A DNA stretch of 64,000 bases from Fibrivirga algicola (GCF_011742925.1 NZ_WAEL01000010.1:218880-282879), one strand, 5' to 3'; numbered from the stretch's first letter, positions 45,672 through 53,752 are shown. Program-made: numbers and translations. Notes: a model not told the origin generated them from the letters alone.

Positions 45672-46649
45672 TTACTGTCGGTACTCGTTGGTGTAGCGGG
45701 TGAACCCTGCCGCAATGCCAAACCGAACAAATGCGTAATGATCGTTGAAGTAGATGTTATATGGGTCTTCGCCGTAGTAGCCAACGGTAGTAAACAGGCC
45801 CGTGTCGCGACTGAACGGCGGAATATACCAGATACTCAGCTCGGTATTTAACCGGCGTTGAACGGCCCCAGATGGCCAGTCAGTCAGCTTATTCACTGCG
45901 TAAGAGGCCTGTAGCGTTAGCCGTAACCGTTCTGTTGCAGTAGCGGGGGAGCCATTGGTGCTGGATTGCCTCATTACACGGTACGTTGCCTGACTAAGTA
46001 AGCGACCAAACCCGTAATGGCCCGCTAGCCCATCCGAGCCATTGAAAAACGGCGCATGCCAGCGATAACCGAGGTTATAGTACGTACCGTGGTGGTTGCT
46101 GGTGTGTGTGCCCCAGTTATAGGTAGCTTGGATGTAGTTGGTCGAAAAATCGCCCGTTTCGGTATTATAGGTGCCATCGGGCCGAAAGACAGCGCCGTCC
46201 TGTCCGTTGGAATGGTGGAAGAACTGTGCCTCAACATACTTGTACTGCGCCACGTCTGAACTGAGCCGGTAGAATACCTGCGTACCTAACCGAAAGCTTG
46301 GCGTGCGGATGGGAGACGACCGGTCGGTGCGGGTACGTGCCATGAACCGTTGGGTGACCGCCACCGATACGCGCGATTTGGCACTCGCTAACAAAAAGTA
46401 GCTGGCAATCAACTCACCGTTGATCACGTACCTGGATGGTGCCCCCAGCTCACCGCCGGGGGCGATGTATGAGAAATCGCGGTTCCCCCGGAAGAATTCA
46501 TTGTATCGGTGATTCCGGAACCTGACCGAATCGATCCGGCTGGCTACGATAGCCGTGTCAGCCGGCGTTGATCCGGTTTGCCCGTAGGTGAGCGATGCGT
46601 ACAGCAACGTACCTACCAGGCTCATCCAACAGACATGGAAAGTAGTCAT
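45672..46649 (-). CDS. Outer membrane beta-barrel protein resembling phospholipase A (OMPLA/PldA)
   Basis: A 325-aa exported protein (signal peptide cleaved near LTYGQ) with alternating strands and a C-terminal barrel-like end. The segment FFHHSNGQDG (143-152) contains the His-x-Ser-Asn-Gly signature of outer membrane phospholipase A, with His145 and Ser147 as the candidate pair. STNY around Asn171 resembles the SxNR(L)Y segment that supplies OMPLA's Asn. The Ser-Asn distance (24) is longer than in E. coli PldA (12). It is co-directional with the DUF6503-like gene, 14 bp apart. The enzymatic claim is an inference from this motif. Confidence 0.55.
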   Translation of the reverse strand: MTTFHVCWMSLVGTLLYASLTYGQTGSTPADTAIVASRIDSVRFRNHRYNEFFRGNRDFSYIAPGGELGAPSRYVINGELIASYFLLASAKSRVSVAVTQRFMARTRTDRSSPIRTPSFRLGTQVFYRLSSDVAQYKYVEAQFFHHSNGQDGAVFRPDGTYNTETGDFSTNYIQATYNWGTHTSNHHGTYYNLGYRWHAPFFNGSDGLAGHYGFGRLLSQATYRVMRQSSTNGSPATATERLRLTLQASYAVNKLTDWPSGAVQRRLNTELSIWYIPPFSRDTGLFTTVGYYGEDPYNIYFNDHYAFVRFGIAAGFTRYTNEYRQ

Positions 46650-46663
46650 AACTGACTCGATGC

Positions 46664-47428
46664 TTACTGAGCAGGCCGGTCGAAAGACGTGTAAACAGCA
46701 TTCGACAAGTTGTCGAACACCTTGATATCTGACAATTCGCGGGGACCACGTTTGCCCGATAGCTTAATTTTACCCAGCGTCTGATAGTCGGTCCAAGGCA
46801 GGATAAAACCAGGTTTTTCGTCGGTGTATTTGGCATAGTAAGCCCACTGTGATACCAACCGGGTAGTCTTGTCAACCCAGATCTGGTACTTGTTGTCGGG
46901 CGTGTTGCCTACGCCTTTGAATGTCAGTTGCAGCAGATCGGCTGGCTGACCAGCTTCGGTAGTTCCGGTACCCAGGTCTTTCAGGGTTACGCCCGAGTCT
47001 TTCAGTTTGTAGGGCATAACCAGCCAGTAGGAGTCGTTGATCCAGGCGCCCTTTGCCGATTTGACAAACTTGGCTACCGAATCAGGATTTGTTTCTTCCT
47101 TACCGTTCCGGAATACGCGCCCTTTGTCGGTATTGATGTTCAGCAATACGGTCTGGTCATTCTTGAGGTTGTCAATCCGGACATCACCCGTCCATTTGTC
47201 CCAATGGAGGCGACGTGAGCCAAAAAAAGTCCAGGCAATATGGTGCGTGTTATCCCAGGCTTTGCGGCCTCCCTGAGCAGCCATTACCTCGTCCGCAATT
47301 TGCACCGCACGCGGATCAGAGCCTGCCATGTCGAAGCCGGTAGCGGCGGGATTATTCATTTTTTTCTGCGCCAGCAGGGGCGAACTCAGCAACAGAAGCA
47401 GCAGGAGTAGAGGGCGATACGTGTTCAT
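46664..47428 (-). CDS. Exported DUF6503-type protein
   Basis: A 254-aa exported protein with a Leu-rich signal peptide (MNTYRPLLLLLLLLSSPLLAQ). The mature part has AVQIADEVMAAQGGRKAWDNTHHIAWTFFGSRRLHWDK, NDSYWLVMPYKLKDSGVTLKDLG and DNKYQIWVDKTTRLVSQWAYYAKY, a lipocalin- or LolA-like beta sheet pattern known in Bacteroidota as DUF6503. Function unknown; a lipid or lipoprotein carrier role would fit the fold. It is first in a two-gene unit with the OMPLA-like gene. Confidence 0.75.
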   Translation of the reverse strand: MNTYRPLLLLLLLLSSPLLAQKKMNNPAATGFDMAGSDPRAVQIADEVMAAQGGRKAWDNTHHIAWTFFGSRRLHWDKWTGDVRIDNLKNDQTVLLNINTDKGRVFRNGKEETNPDSVAKFVKSAKGAWINDSYWLVMPYKLKDSGVTLKDLGTGTTEAGQPADLLQLTFKGVGNTPDNKYQIWVDKTTRLVSQWAYYAKYTDEKPGFILPWTDYQTLGKIKLSGKRGPRELSDIKVFDNLSNAVYTSFDRPAQ

Positions 47429-47498
47429 TGATGGTGACTAGGTTTGAACGATACGACAAAGAAAGTTGATTCAATTCATTTATTTAGTCAATGTAATT

Positions 47499-47506
47499 TA
47501 GTTTTG
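47499..47506 (+). promoter_or_regulatory. TAGTTTTG, candidate -7 box of oxyR
   Basis: An exact match to TANNTTTG 35 bp upstream of the oxyR ATG, in an AT-rich intergenic stretch. I see no perfect TTTG -33 element at 19 bp spacing. Confidence 0.4.
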
Positions 47507-47541
47507 TATCGAATTCATCTATAAAGGTCTTCTGTTCCTCC

Positions 47542-48447
47542 ATGACCCTTACTCAACTCGATTATATTGTTGCCATTGATACGCACCGTCACTTCGCCAC
47601 TGCTGCTGAGCATTGCCACGTGACGCAGCCAACGCTGAGCATGCAGATTCAGAAGCTGGAAGATGAGTTGGGGGTCCTGCTTTTCGATCGGTCGAAGCAT
47701 CCGGTTGTGCCGACCGAAACAGGACAAATTATAGTTGCACAGGCCCGGGAGGTGCTTCAGGCATCGCGTCGGATTCCTGAACTAGCTAAAGAATCACGCG
47801 ATGAGGTTGGAGGTGAACTGCGCATCGGTATCATTCCTACGCTGGCTCCATACCTGTTGCCTTACTTTATTGGTGCGTTCATGGCGCGTTACCCAGCCGT
47901 GACGATCCAACTGCAAGAGCTACTGACCGAGCAGATCGTTGAGCGGCTGCGCAATGGCCTGCTTGATGTGGGCATTGTGGTAACGCCGCTTCGCGAAAAC
48001 AGCATGAGCGATATTCCACTCTTCAACGAGCCTTTTATGCTGTATGCCGCCGAGGGTAACGCGTTGCTGAAAAAGACCGCTATCAACTCGGCCGACCTGA
48101 CCAATGAGGGCCTCTGGCTATTGTCGGAAGGCCATTGTTTTCGCGATCAGGTGGTGAATTTATGCGGTGGGCGGCATCAGGGTAATGCTGGGTTGCGCTA
48201 CGAAACGGGGTCGCTAGAGACACTGGTGAAGCTCATTGACCGGCAGGATGGCTTTACGTTGCTTCCTTACCTGGCCACCATCGACTTCGACGCTACCCGC
48301 CAGAAGCGACTCCGCCCATTCAAAGACGTGGCACCCGTGCGCGAAGTGAGCCTGGTCATGCACCGTAGCTTTCTGAAGCGCAGTCTGATCAACGCCCTTC
48401 GGCGCGAAATAACGGCCAATTTACCCGAGGGCGTGAAGCCGCTATAA
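47542..48447 (+). CDS. oxyR: LysR-type hydrogen peroxide sensor OxyR
   Basis: A 301-aa transcription regulator of the peroxide response. The N-terminal winged helix is LTQLDYIVAIDTHRHFATAAEHCHVTQPTLSMQIQKLEDELGVLLFDR. The substrate domain carries the redox pair Cys199 (SEGHCFRDQ) and Cys208 (VVNLC), at the same numbering as in E. coli OxyR, which forms a disulphide on H2O2 exposure. The usual divergent catalase or dps gene is absent; the DUF6503/OMPLA unit is divergent, 113 bp away. Confidence 0.93.
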   Translation: MTLTQLDYIVAIDTHRHFATAAEHCHVTQPTLSMQIQKLEDELGVLLFDRSKHPVVPTETGQIIVAQAREVLQASRRIPELAKESRDEVGGELRIGIIPTLAPYLLPYFIGAFMARYPAVTIQLQELLTEQIVERLRNGLLDVGIVVTPLRENSMSDIPLFNEPFMLYAAEGNALLKKTAINSADLTNEGLWLLSEGHCFRDQVVNLCGGRHQGNAGLRYETGSLETLVKLIDRQDGFTLLPYLATIDFDATRQKRLRPFKDVAPVREVSLVMHRSFLKRSLINALRREITANLPEGVKPL

Positions 48448-48499
48448 GCAACGGTGAGCCTGCTTCTGTTTACTAATTAAGTAGTTGACAGGTAATTGG

Positions 48500-49183
48500 T
48501 TAAAACCAGGGGCGCTTCACTTTGAAACTTTTCTTCAGACCCCGGATGAGGAGGAGTGCACCAACAACCCCGAACACGATCGCCAGAATCGTGATGTTCA
48601 GCACGGCAAACAACAGGGCTACGGCAATGACAATGATCGAAGCTTTCAGCTGCCATGAAATGCGCTGCCACCAGTTCAGTTTTTTGCGGGGAGGCAAGCC
48701 CAAAATTTCCCGTAATGTCTTCTTGGGCTTCGGTCCTGGTTGGTGTTCGCTAGCTGGGATCGAAGTTCCTGTCTCATGCGCGGATTGAAGCAACCGGCGG
48801 GCGTTGTTTTGACGCTGCCCGATACGTTCGGCAGTAGAATAGGTGGTGCGGACAGGGCCATTAGCCGTGTTTCCCGTCGGCTCCGCTGGTAGCTGTGCAT
48901 AAGCGACGGGCGTCTGTGCCGGAGCCGGTTCGCTGGGTACGTTGCCAGGCAGACTCCCCGGTAATTCGTCGGCAGGCTGGTCTGGTGTAGGCTGCCCGGC
49001 CAAAGCTGGGTTGGCAGACAGGTCGGGATTGGTCGCCTTTGGAACCGGCGAGTAAAACACCTCCCGATTGCTGCGCTGAAACTGGGCAACAGGGCGCTGA
49101 CAGGCCGAGAGCCCAATTAGGAGGCAAACCGTGAACAAACCGGTAGCCGAAGCGATGCGTGATGGAGCTGGATTAAAAGACAT
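48500..49183 (-). CDS. Pro-rich lipoprotein with a C-terminal membrane hairpin
   Basis: A 227-aa protein. The signal LFTVCLLIGLSAC gives a lipobox at Cys28. A long low-complexity Pro/Ala/Asn region follows (TPDQPADELPGSLPGN, EPAPAQTPVAYAQLPAE), then a basic segment with PKKTLREILGLPPRKKLNWWQRISW and two adjacent hydrophobic helices (about 178-213, ASIIVIAVALLFAVLN and ITILAIVFGVVGALLLI), and a basic tail. Having both a lipid anchor and C-terminal helices is unusual. No named family recognised. It is convergent with oxyR. Confidence 0.7.
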   Translation of the reverse strand: MSFNPAPSRIASATGLFTVCLLIGLSACQRPVAQFQRSNREVFYSPVPKATNPDLSANPALAGQPTPDQPADELPGSLPGNVPSEPAPAQTPVAYAQLPAEPTGNTANGPVRTTYSTAERIGQRQNNARRLLQSAHETGTSIPASEHQPGPKPKKTLREILGLPPRKKLNWWQRISWQLKASIIVIAVALLFAVLNITILAIVFGVVGALLLIRGLKKSFKVKRPWF

Positions 49184-49297
49184 TGCCCTAACAACGAGCC
49201 GAGTTAGGCGGCTGGTATGTAGGTGCCTGCGAAAAGTAGCTAATAGGGTAGGAGTAGTGCGTACTGGTTGGCTACTTTTACCGCAAAGATTTTTTGC

Positions 49298-50152
49298 ATG
49301 AAACTATTCCGCTTCGGCCCTGACGGCCACGAGCAGCCCGGCGTATTGCTGCCAGATGGCGCTCATCTCGACGTTACACACTTCGGTGGCGACTACGACG
49401 AAACATTTTTCGCTACCGCAGGCCCCGAACGGCTGGCGCACTGGCTCACCGCCCATGCCGCACAATGCCCCCGTGTTCCGGCCGATACCCGGTTTGGTCC
49501 CTGTATCAAGCGGCCGTCGAAGATCGTCTGTGTGGGCCTCAATTACGCCAAACATGCTGCCGAAACAGGTGCCACGCCGCCCGCAGAACCTATTTTATTT
49601 TTTAAATCAACAACGTCGCTCTGTGGTCCTAACGACAACGTGGTGATCCCCAAACGGTCGGAGAAAACCGACTGGGAGGTAGAACTGGCCGTGGTAATTG
49701 GTAAACGGGCCAGCTACGTTGAACTCGACGAGGCTATGGATTATGTAGCGGGCTATGCCGTTATCAATGATTACAGCGAACGTGCCTTCCAACTGGAGCG
49801 AGGCGGGCAGTGGGACAAAGGCAAAGGATGCGACACGTTTGCGCCGCTGGGGCCTTACCTGGTTACCCGCGAAGAGGTGCCTAACCCTAACGCTCTGGGT
49901 TTATGGCTGTCGGTAAACGGCGAAAAGCTGCAAGACTCTAGTACCGACGATATGATTTTCGACGTACCCACGCTGGTTAGCTACATCAGCCAGTTCATGA
50001 CGTTGCTCCCTGGTGATGTGATCTCGACGGGCACCCCGTCTGGCGTAGGGCTTGGCCTGAAACCACCCCGTTACCTCAGCCCCGGCGACGTGGTTGAACT
50101 CGGTATCGAGGGGTTGGGCGAACAACGTCAACTGGCCGTTTCGTATCAATGA
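49298..50152 (+). CDS. Fumarylacetoacetate hydrolase family enzyme (2,4-diketo-3-deoxy-L-fuconate hydrolase-like)
   Basis: Cleaves a C-C bond in a beta-diketo acid; in the non-phosphorylative L-fucose or L-rhamnose route it yields pyruvate and L-lactate. ATG 49298 (MKLFRFGPDGHEQPGVLLPDG) is the natural start; the TTG ten codons upstream is rejected. The 284-aa FAH core has KIVCVGLNYAKHAAETG, PILFFKSTTSLCGPND, WEVELAVVIGK (metal Glu pair), INDYSERAFQLERGGQWDKGKGCDTFAPLGP (Asp and catalytic Lys region) and STGTPSGVG. It opens the deoxyhexose cluster. Confidence 0.9.
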   Translation: MKLFRFGPDGHEQPGVLLPDGAHLDVTHFGGDYDETFFATAGPERLAHWLTAHAAQCPRVPADTRFGPCIKRPSKIVCVGLNYAKHAAETGATPPAEPILFFKSTTSLCGPNDNVVIPKRSEKTDWEVELAVVIGKRASYVELDEAMDYVAGYAVINDYSERAFQLERGGQWDKGKGCDTFAPLGPYLVTREEVPNPNALGLWLSVNGEKLQDSSTDDMIFDVPTLVSYISQFMTLLPGDVISTGTPSGVGLGLKPPRYLSPGDVVELGIEGLGEQRQLAVSYQ

Positions 50153-50246
50153 CCAGTCATCGATGATCAAGTAGCGAAGGCGCTGCCAGCAACGTACCTG
50201 AGCACCGCTATCACTACTCGAACTTGCGTATTGACCACACTGACTT

Positions 50247-51071
50247 ATGACGATAGACGCGCATCAGCATTTCTGGCTGTATAATCCAGACCGTGATAGC
50301 TGGATCACCGACGATATGTCGACCATCCGGCGTGATTTTTTGCCGGCTGATCTGGAGCCGGTCCTGGCTGCCAATGGTATTGATGGCTGCGTGGCGGTTC
50401 AGGCTTCGCAGACCGACGAAGAAACGATGTTTCTGGTTGGTATGGCGCAGGCCTACGATACTGTGAAAGGTGTAGTTGGTTGGGTCGATCTGCAGGCCGC
50501 TAACCTGTACGACCGCCTGGAAGCGTACTCGCAGTTTGAAGAGATCCGGGGTTTCCGGCATGTAGCGCAGGCCGAACCTGACGATTTTCTGATGCGTCCT
50601 GAGGTTGTCAAAGGCATTAAGCAACTGGCTGCCTTTGGTTTTACATACGACATTCTAATCTATCCGTCGCAGCTAAAAGCAGCCTTGCATCTGGTACGGT
50701 CAGTCCCCGACGTGAAGTTTGTGATCGATCATATGGCTAAGCCTGTCATTCGTCAGCAGGAGATAAGCCGCTGGTCGAATTTTATGGCCGAGATTGCCAA
50801 ACAGCCAAACGTATCGTGCAAGGTGTCAGGCGTGGTTACTGAAGCCGACTGGCAAAACTGGAAAAAGGCCGATCTGTTCCCTTACCTGGATGTGGTTTTC
50901 GAACAGTTTGGCCCTGATCGGTTATTGTTCGGCTCCGACTGGCCCGTCTGCCTTGTTGCCGCCGATTATACCCAGGTGAAAACGGTGGTGGAAGACTACC
51001 TGGCACCTTGGGGATACGACGTTCGCGCGAAGGTATTTGGCGGTAATGCGGTGAAGTTTTACGGATTATAA
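50247..51071 (+). CDS. Amidohydrolase family lactonase (L-fucono-1,5-lactonase-like)
   Basis: A 274-aa TIM-barrel amidohydrolase that probably opens the sugar lactone made by the neighbouring dehydrogenase. The metal motif H6-x-H8 is at the N-terminus (IDAHQHFWLY). Then come IRGFRHVAQAEPDDFLMRPEV, VKFVIDHMAKP (His), VSCKVSGVVTEADW and LLFGSDWPVCLVAADY with the catalytic Asp. This order matches L-fuconolactonase and the related L-rhamnono-lactonase branch of COG3618. Its position between the FAH and SDR genes supports the assignment. Confidence 0.88.
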   Translation: MTIDAHQHFWLYNPDRDSWITDDMSTIRRDFLPADLEPVLAANGIDGCVAVQASQTDEETMFLVGMAQAYDTVKGVVGWVDLQAANLYDRLEAYSQFEEIRGFRHVAQAEPDDFLMRPEVVKGIKQLAAFGFTYDILIYPSQLKAALHLVRSVPDVKFVIDHMAKPVIRQQEISRWSNFMAEIAKQPNVSCKVSGVVTEADWQNWKKADLFPYLDVVFEQFGPDRLLFGSDWPVCLVAADYTQVKTVVEDYLAPWGYDVRAKVFGGNAVKFYGL

Positions 51072-51135
51072 AGCTACGTCGACCCCGCCCCTTTATTGCA
51101 AGTTGGGGTGGGCTTGATGTGAAAAACGATATATC

Positions 51136-51918
51136 ATGGATTTACACTTAAATGATAAAGTAATCATCGTTACGGGCGGCGCCCGTGGCATTGGTGAAGG
51201 CATCAGCAAGGTACTGGCCGCCGAAGGGGCCATCGTGGTTATTGTAGGCCGTAGTGCCGGCAACAACGACAACACCATTGCCAGCATTGAAGCAGCGGGC
51301 GGAAAAGCCGTTAGTGTGGTAGCTGAGTTGACCGATCCAGAGGCTTGCAAACGGGCTGTCGATGAGGTGATGAACCAGTTTGGTCGGATAGACGGACTGG
51401 TAAACAACGCGGGCGAGAATGATGGCGTAGGTCTGGAAAACGGCAGTTACGAGGGCTTTATGTCGTCGTTGCACAAAAATCTGGTGCACTACTACCTGAT
51501 GGCTCACCATGCTCTGCCCGCCCTGAAAGCGTCGAAAGGGAGCATCGTCAATATTGGCTCTAAGGTAGCCACCACCGGTCAGGGAGGGACATCGGCCTAT
51601 GCGGCGTCTAATGGTGGCCGAAATGCCCTCACCCGTGAATGGGCGGTGGAACTGCTGCCTTACGGTATCCGCGTGAATGCCGTTATTGTGGCCGAATCGT
51701 GGACACCCCTGTACGAGAAATGGATCAAAACATTGCACGATCCGGAAGCGACACTGCAAAAAATTACCAGTAAGATTCCGCTCGAGCACCGCATGACCAC
51801 TACTGCAGAACTGGCCAACACGGTGGCATTTCTGTTATCGTCGCAATCGAGTCATACTACTGGCCAGTTAGTCTACGTCGACGGCGGCTATACCCACCTC
51901 GACCGGTCTATTTCTTAA
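51136..51918 (+). CDS. SDR family dehydrogenase (L-fucose dehydrogenase-like) with atypical catalytic site
   Basis: A 260-aa Rossmann-fold oxidoreductase that by context oxidises L-fucose to the lactone, or the later 2-keto-3-deoxy-L-fuconate step. The cofactor motif is TGGARGIGEG (13-22); NNAG is at 90-93. Catalytic Ser142 and Tyr155 are present, but the expected YxxxK reads YAASN, so position 159 is Asn (codon AAT) instead of Lys. The rest (ALTREWAVELLPYGIRVNAV, GQLVYVDGGYTH) is intact. The gene is neither truncated nor frameshifted. Confidence 0.85.
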   Translation: MDLHLNDKVIIVTGGARGIGEGISKVLAAEGAIVVIVGRSAGNNDNTIASIEAAGGKAVSVVAELTDPEACKRAVDEVMNQFGRIDGLVNNAGENDGVGLENGSYEGFMSSLHKNLVHYYLMAHHALPALKASKGSIVNIGSKVATTGQGGTSAYAASNGGRNALTREWAVELLPYGIRVNAVIVAESWTPLYEKWIKTLHDPEATLQKITSKIPLEHRMTTTAELANTVAFLLSSQSSHTTGQLVYVDGGYTHLDRSIS

Positions 51919-51925
51919 CCGGTTC

Positions 51926-51994
51926 ACCGTTTGCTGTTTGACGTGGCGCTGCTTTGACTCAACCTGTTCTAGTAGCAGCGCCACAGCAAACGGT
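51926..51994. repeat. Dispersed palindromic element, copy 7
   Basis: The outer arms ACCGTTTGCTG (51926-51936) and CAGCAAACGGT (51984-51994) are perfect; inside, GTGGCGCTGCT (51943-51953) faces AGCAGCGCCAC. It shares the TTTGCTGTTTGACG and GGCGCTGCT words with copies 1, 2 and 6. It lies between the SDR and fucP genes on the transcribed strand. Confidence 0.8.
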
Positions 51995-52030
51995 ATCCCC
52001 TCCCTTTCTCCTAAACCCTTCGCTTAAAAC

Positions 52031-53317
52031 ATGGCTGCTATCCCTGTTACGCCAACGTCTACGCCAACCGGCACGCCGGCAGGTACTCCAACCCAGTCGT
52101 ACACTCTGGCCTTTGCGCTGGTGACGAGCTTATTCTTTCTATGGGCCTTTGTGCACAACCTGGAGCCAATTCTGATTCCGCACCTGAAGAAAGCCTGCCA
52201 GCTATCGGACCTTCAATCGGCCCTGATCGACTCGGCGGTGTACCTGGGCTACTTCATCATGGCCATTCCGGCCGGGCTGGTAATGAAAAAGTACGGTTAC
52301 AAACGGGGTATCCTGGTGGGGCTGGCGCTGTATGCGTTTGGTGCGCTGCTGTTTGTGCCCGCCGCCAACACCCGGGTGTATAGCCTGTTTCTGGGGGCGT
52401 TGTTCATCATTGCGTCGGGTTGTGCGTTTCTGGAAACGGCCGCAAACCCCTATGTAACGCTGCTAGGCCCACCCGAATCGGCCACCACGCGACTGAACCT
52501 GAGCCAGTCATTCAACGGACTGGGTTCGTTTCTGGCTCCGTTGATTGGCGGTAAGCTAATTCTAAGTGGCATTGAGCATACCCAGAGCGAACTAACGGCC
52601 ATGACCCCCGCGCAACTGGACGCGTACCTGCAATTTGAAGCCAACTCGGTAAAAATGCCGTACCTGATCATTGCCGGTCTGGTACTGGTTGTCTTACTGC
52701 TGTTCGTGTTCATCAAACTGCCTACTGTACACACACACGTAAGCGAGCGGGTGTCTACGTTGCGTACCGCGCTGAAACACCGGCAGTTAGTTGGCGGTAT
52801 TGGTGCCGAGTTTTTCTACGTGGGCACACAGGTCTGCGTTACGAGCTTCTTTATCCGGTTTGCCAAATACACCAGTGATATTCCTGAGAAAGAGGCTGCT
52901 GAATTGCTTGGTTTCGCCATGCTGGGTTTCCTGATTGGCCGGTTTACAGGTACGTTCCTGATGCGGTATATTGCTCCGCAACGCCTGCTGACGATCTATG
53001 CCGTTATCTGCATGGCCCTGCTTGGTGTGGCGCTGTCGTCGCACTCAGAAGTAGCTGTATGGGCTCTTTTTGCTGTTCCGTTCTTTTTGTCGATTATGTT
53101 CCCAACCATTTTTGCGCTGGCGATCAATCGGTTAAACGAAGACCGCGAACTTGGCTCCTCGCTGTTGGTGATGGCCATTGCCGGTGGGGCGTTCTGCCCG
53201 CTGCTGATGGGCTGGATCTCAGACCAGACTAATATTCAACTCGCTTACATTGTACCCATGTTCTGCCTGACCGTTATTGCCTGGTATGGCTGGAAAGGAC
53301 ACGTTGTGAACGAGTAA
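52031..53317 (+). CDS. fucP: FucP-type L-fucose:H+ symporter
   Basis: A 428-aa, 12-TM sugar/proton symporter of the FucP branch of MFS. Hallmarks are VYLGYFIMAIPAGLVMKKYGYKRGI, GCAFLETAANPYVTLLGPPESATTRLNLSQSFNGLGSFLAP (Glu of LETAANP is the conserved carboxylate, E135 in E. coli) and FPTIFALAI near the C-terminus. In TM1 the E. coli NLND motif (D46) reads NLEP, so the acidic residue is shifted by one position. The first 20 residues are a Thr/Pro-rich tail. It supplies substrate to the neighbouring enzymes. Confidence 0.92.
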   Translation: MAAIPVTPTSTPTGTPAGTPTQSYTLAFALVTSLFFLWAFVHNLEPILIPHLKKACQLSDLQSALIDSAVYLGYFIMAIPAGLVMKKYGYKRGILVGLALYAFGALLFVPAANTRVYSLFLGALFIIASGCAFLETAANPYVTLLGPPESATTRLNLSQSFNGLGSFLAPLIGGKLILSGIEHTQSELTAMTPAQLDAYLQFEANSVKMPYLIIAGLVLVVLLLFVFIKLPTVHTHVSERVSTLRTALKHRQLVGGIGAEFFYVGTQVCVTSFFIRFAKYTSDIPEKEAAELLGFAMLGFLIGRFTGTFLMRYIAPQRLLTIYAVICMALLGVALSSHSEVAVWALFAVPFFLSIMFPTIFALAINRLNEDRELGSSLLVMAIAGGAFCPLLMGWISDQTNIQLAYIVPMFCLTVIAWYGWKGHVVNE

Positions 53318-53321
53318 TGTC

Positions 53322-53373
53322 ACGCGGACTTGAGTCCGCATTTAACAGATAAACTGCGGACTCAAGTCCGCGT
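53322..53373. repeat. Composite palindrome between fucP and the mutarotase gene
   Basis: ACGCGGACTTGAGTCCGCA (53322-53340) and its exact complement TGCGGACTCAAGTCCGCGT (53355-53373), with a 14-nt spacer. Each arm is itself palindromic (GCGGACT/AGTCCGC), so it can form one long stem or two small ones. It ends 6 bp before the mutarotase ATG and could occlude the ribosome site. Confidence 0.85.
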
Positions 53374-53379
53374 TATGGT

Positions 53380-53709
53380 ATGACCTACGCACTTGCGCTT
53401 GACCTGAAAGACGACGCGGCCCTGATTGCCGAGTATGAACACCACCACGCCAACCCGCGGCCCGAGATTGAGGCTAGTATCCGGGAGGCGGGTGTGACGG
53501 CTATGAACATTTACCGGTTTGGCAATCGATTATTTATGATCATGGAAACCGACGACACGTTTTCCTTTGACCGTAAAGCTCAAATGGATGCTGCCAACCC
53601 CGCCGTGCAGGTTTGGGAGCAACTCATGTGGGGTTACCAGCAAGCCGTTCCTGGTGCTAAGCCTGGTGAAAAATGGGTGTTGATGGACCAGATTTACAGC
53701 CTGACCTAA
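53380..53709 (+). CDS. L-rhamnose/L-fucose mutarotase (RhaM family)
   Basis: Interconverts the anomers of a 6-deoxyhexose so that the dehydrogenase gets its preferred form. A 109-aa dimeric ferredoxin-like barrel: YALALDLKDDAALIAEYEHHH (with the His after EYE), IREAGVTAMNIYRFGNRLFMIMETDDTFSFD and PAVQVWEQLMWGYQQ. Compared with E. coli RhaM it keeps the Tyr, His and the paired Trp region. With FucP adjacent, an L-fucose substrate is more likely than L-rhamnose. It closes the cluster, followed by a terminator. Confidence 0.88.
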   Translation: MTYALALDLKDDAALIAEYEHHHANPRPEIEASIREAGVTAMNIYRFGNRLFMIMETDDTFSFDRKAQMDAANPAVQVWEQLMWGYQQAVPGAKPGEKWVLMDQIYSLT

Positions 53710-53712
53710 CCG

Positions 53713-53752
53713 AAAAGGCCTGATGTTCAACCAAGCATCAGGCCTTTCTTTA
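53713..53752 (+). terminator. Intrinsic terminator closing the fucose cluster
   Basis: AAAGGCCTGATG (53714-53725), loop TTCAACCAAG, CATCAGGCCTTT (53736-53747), then CTTT. A 12-bp perfect stem. Confidence 0.9.
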
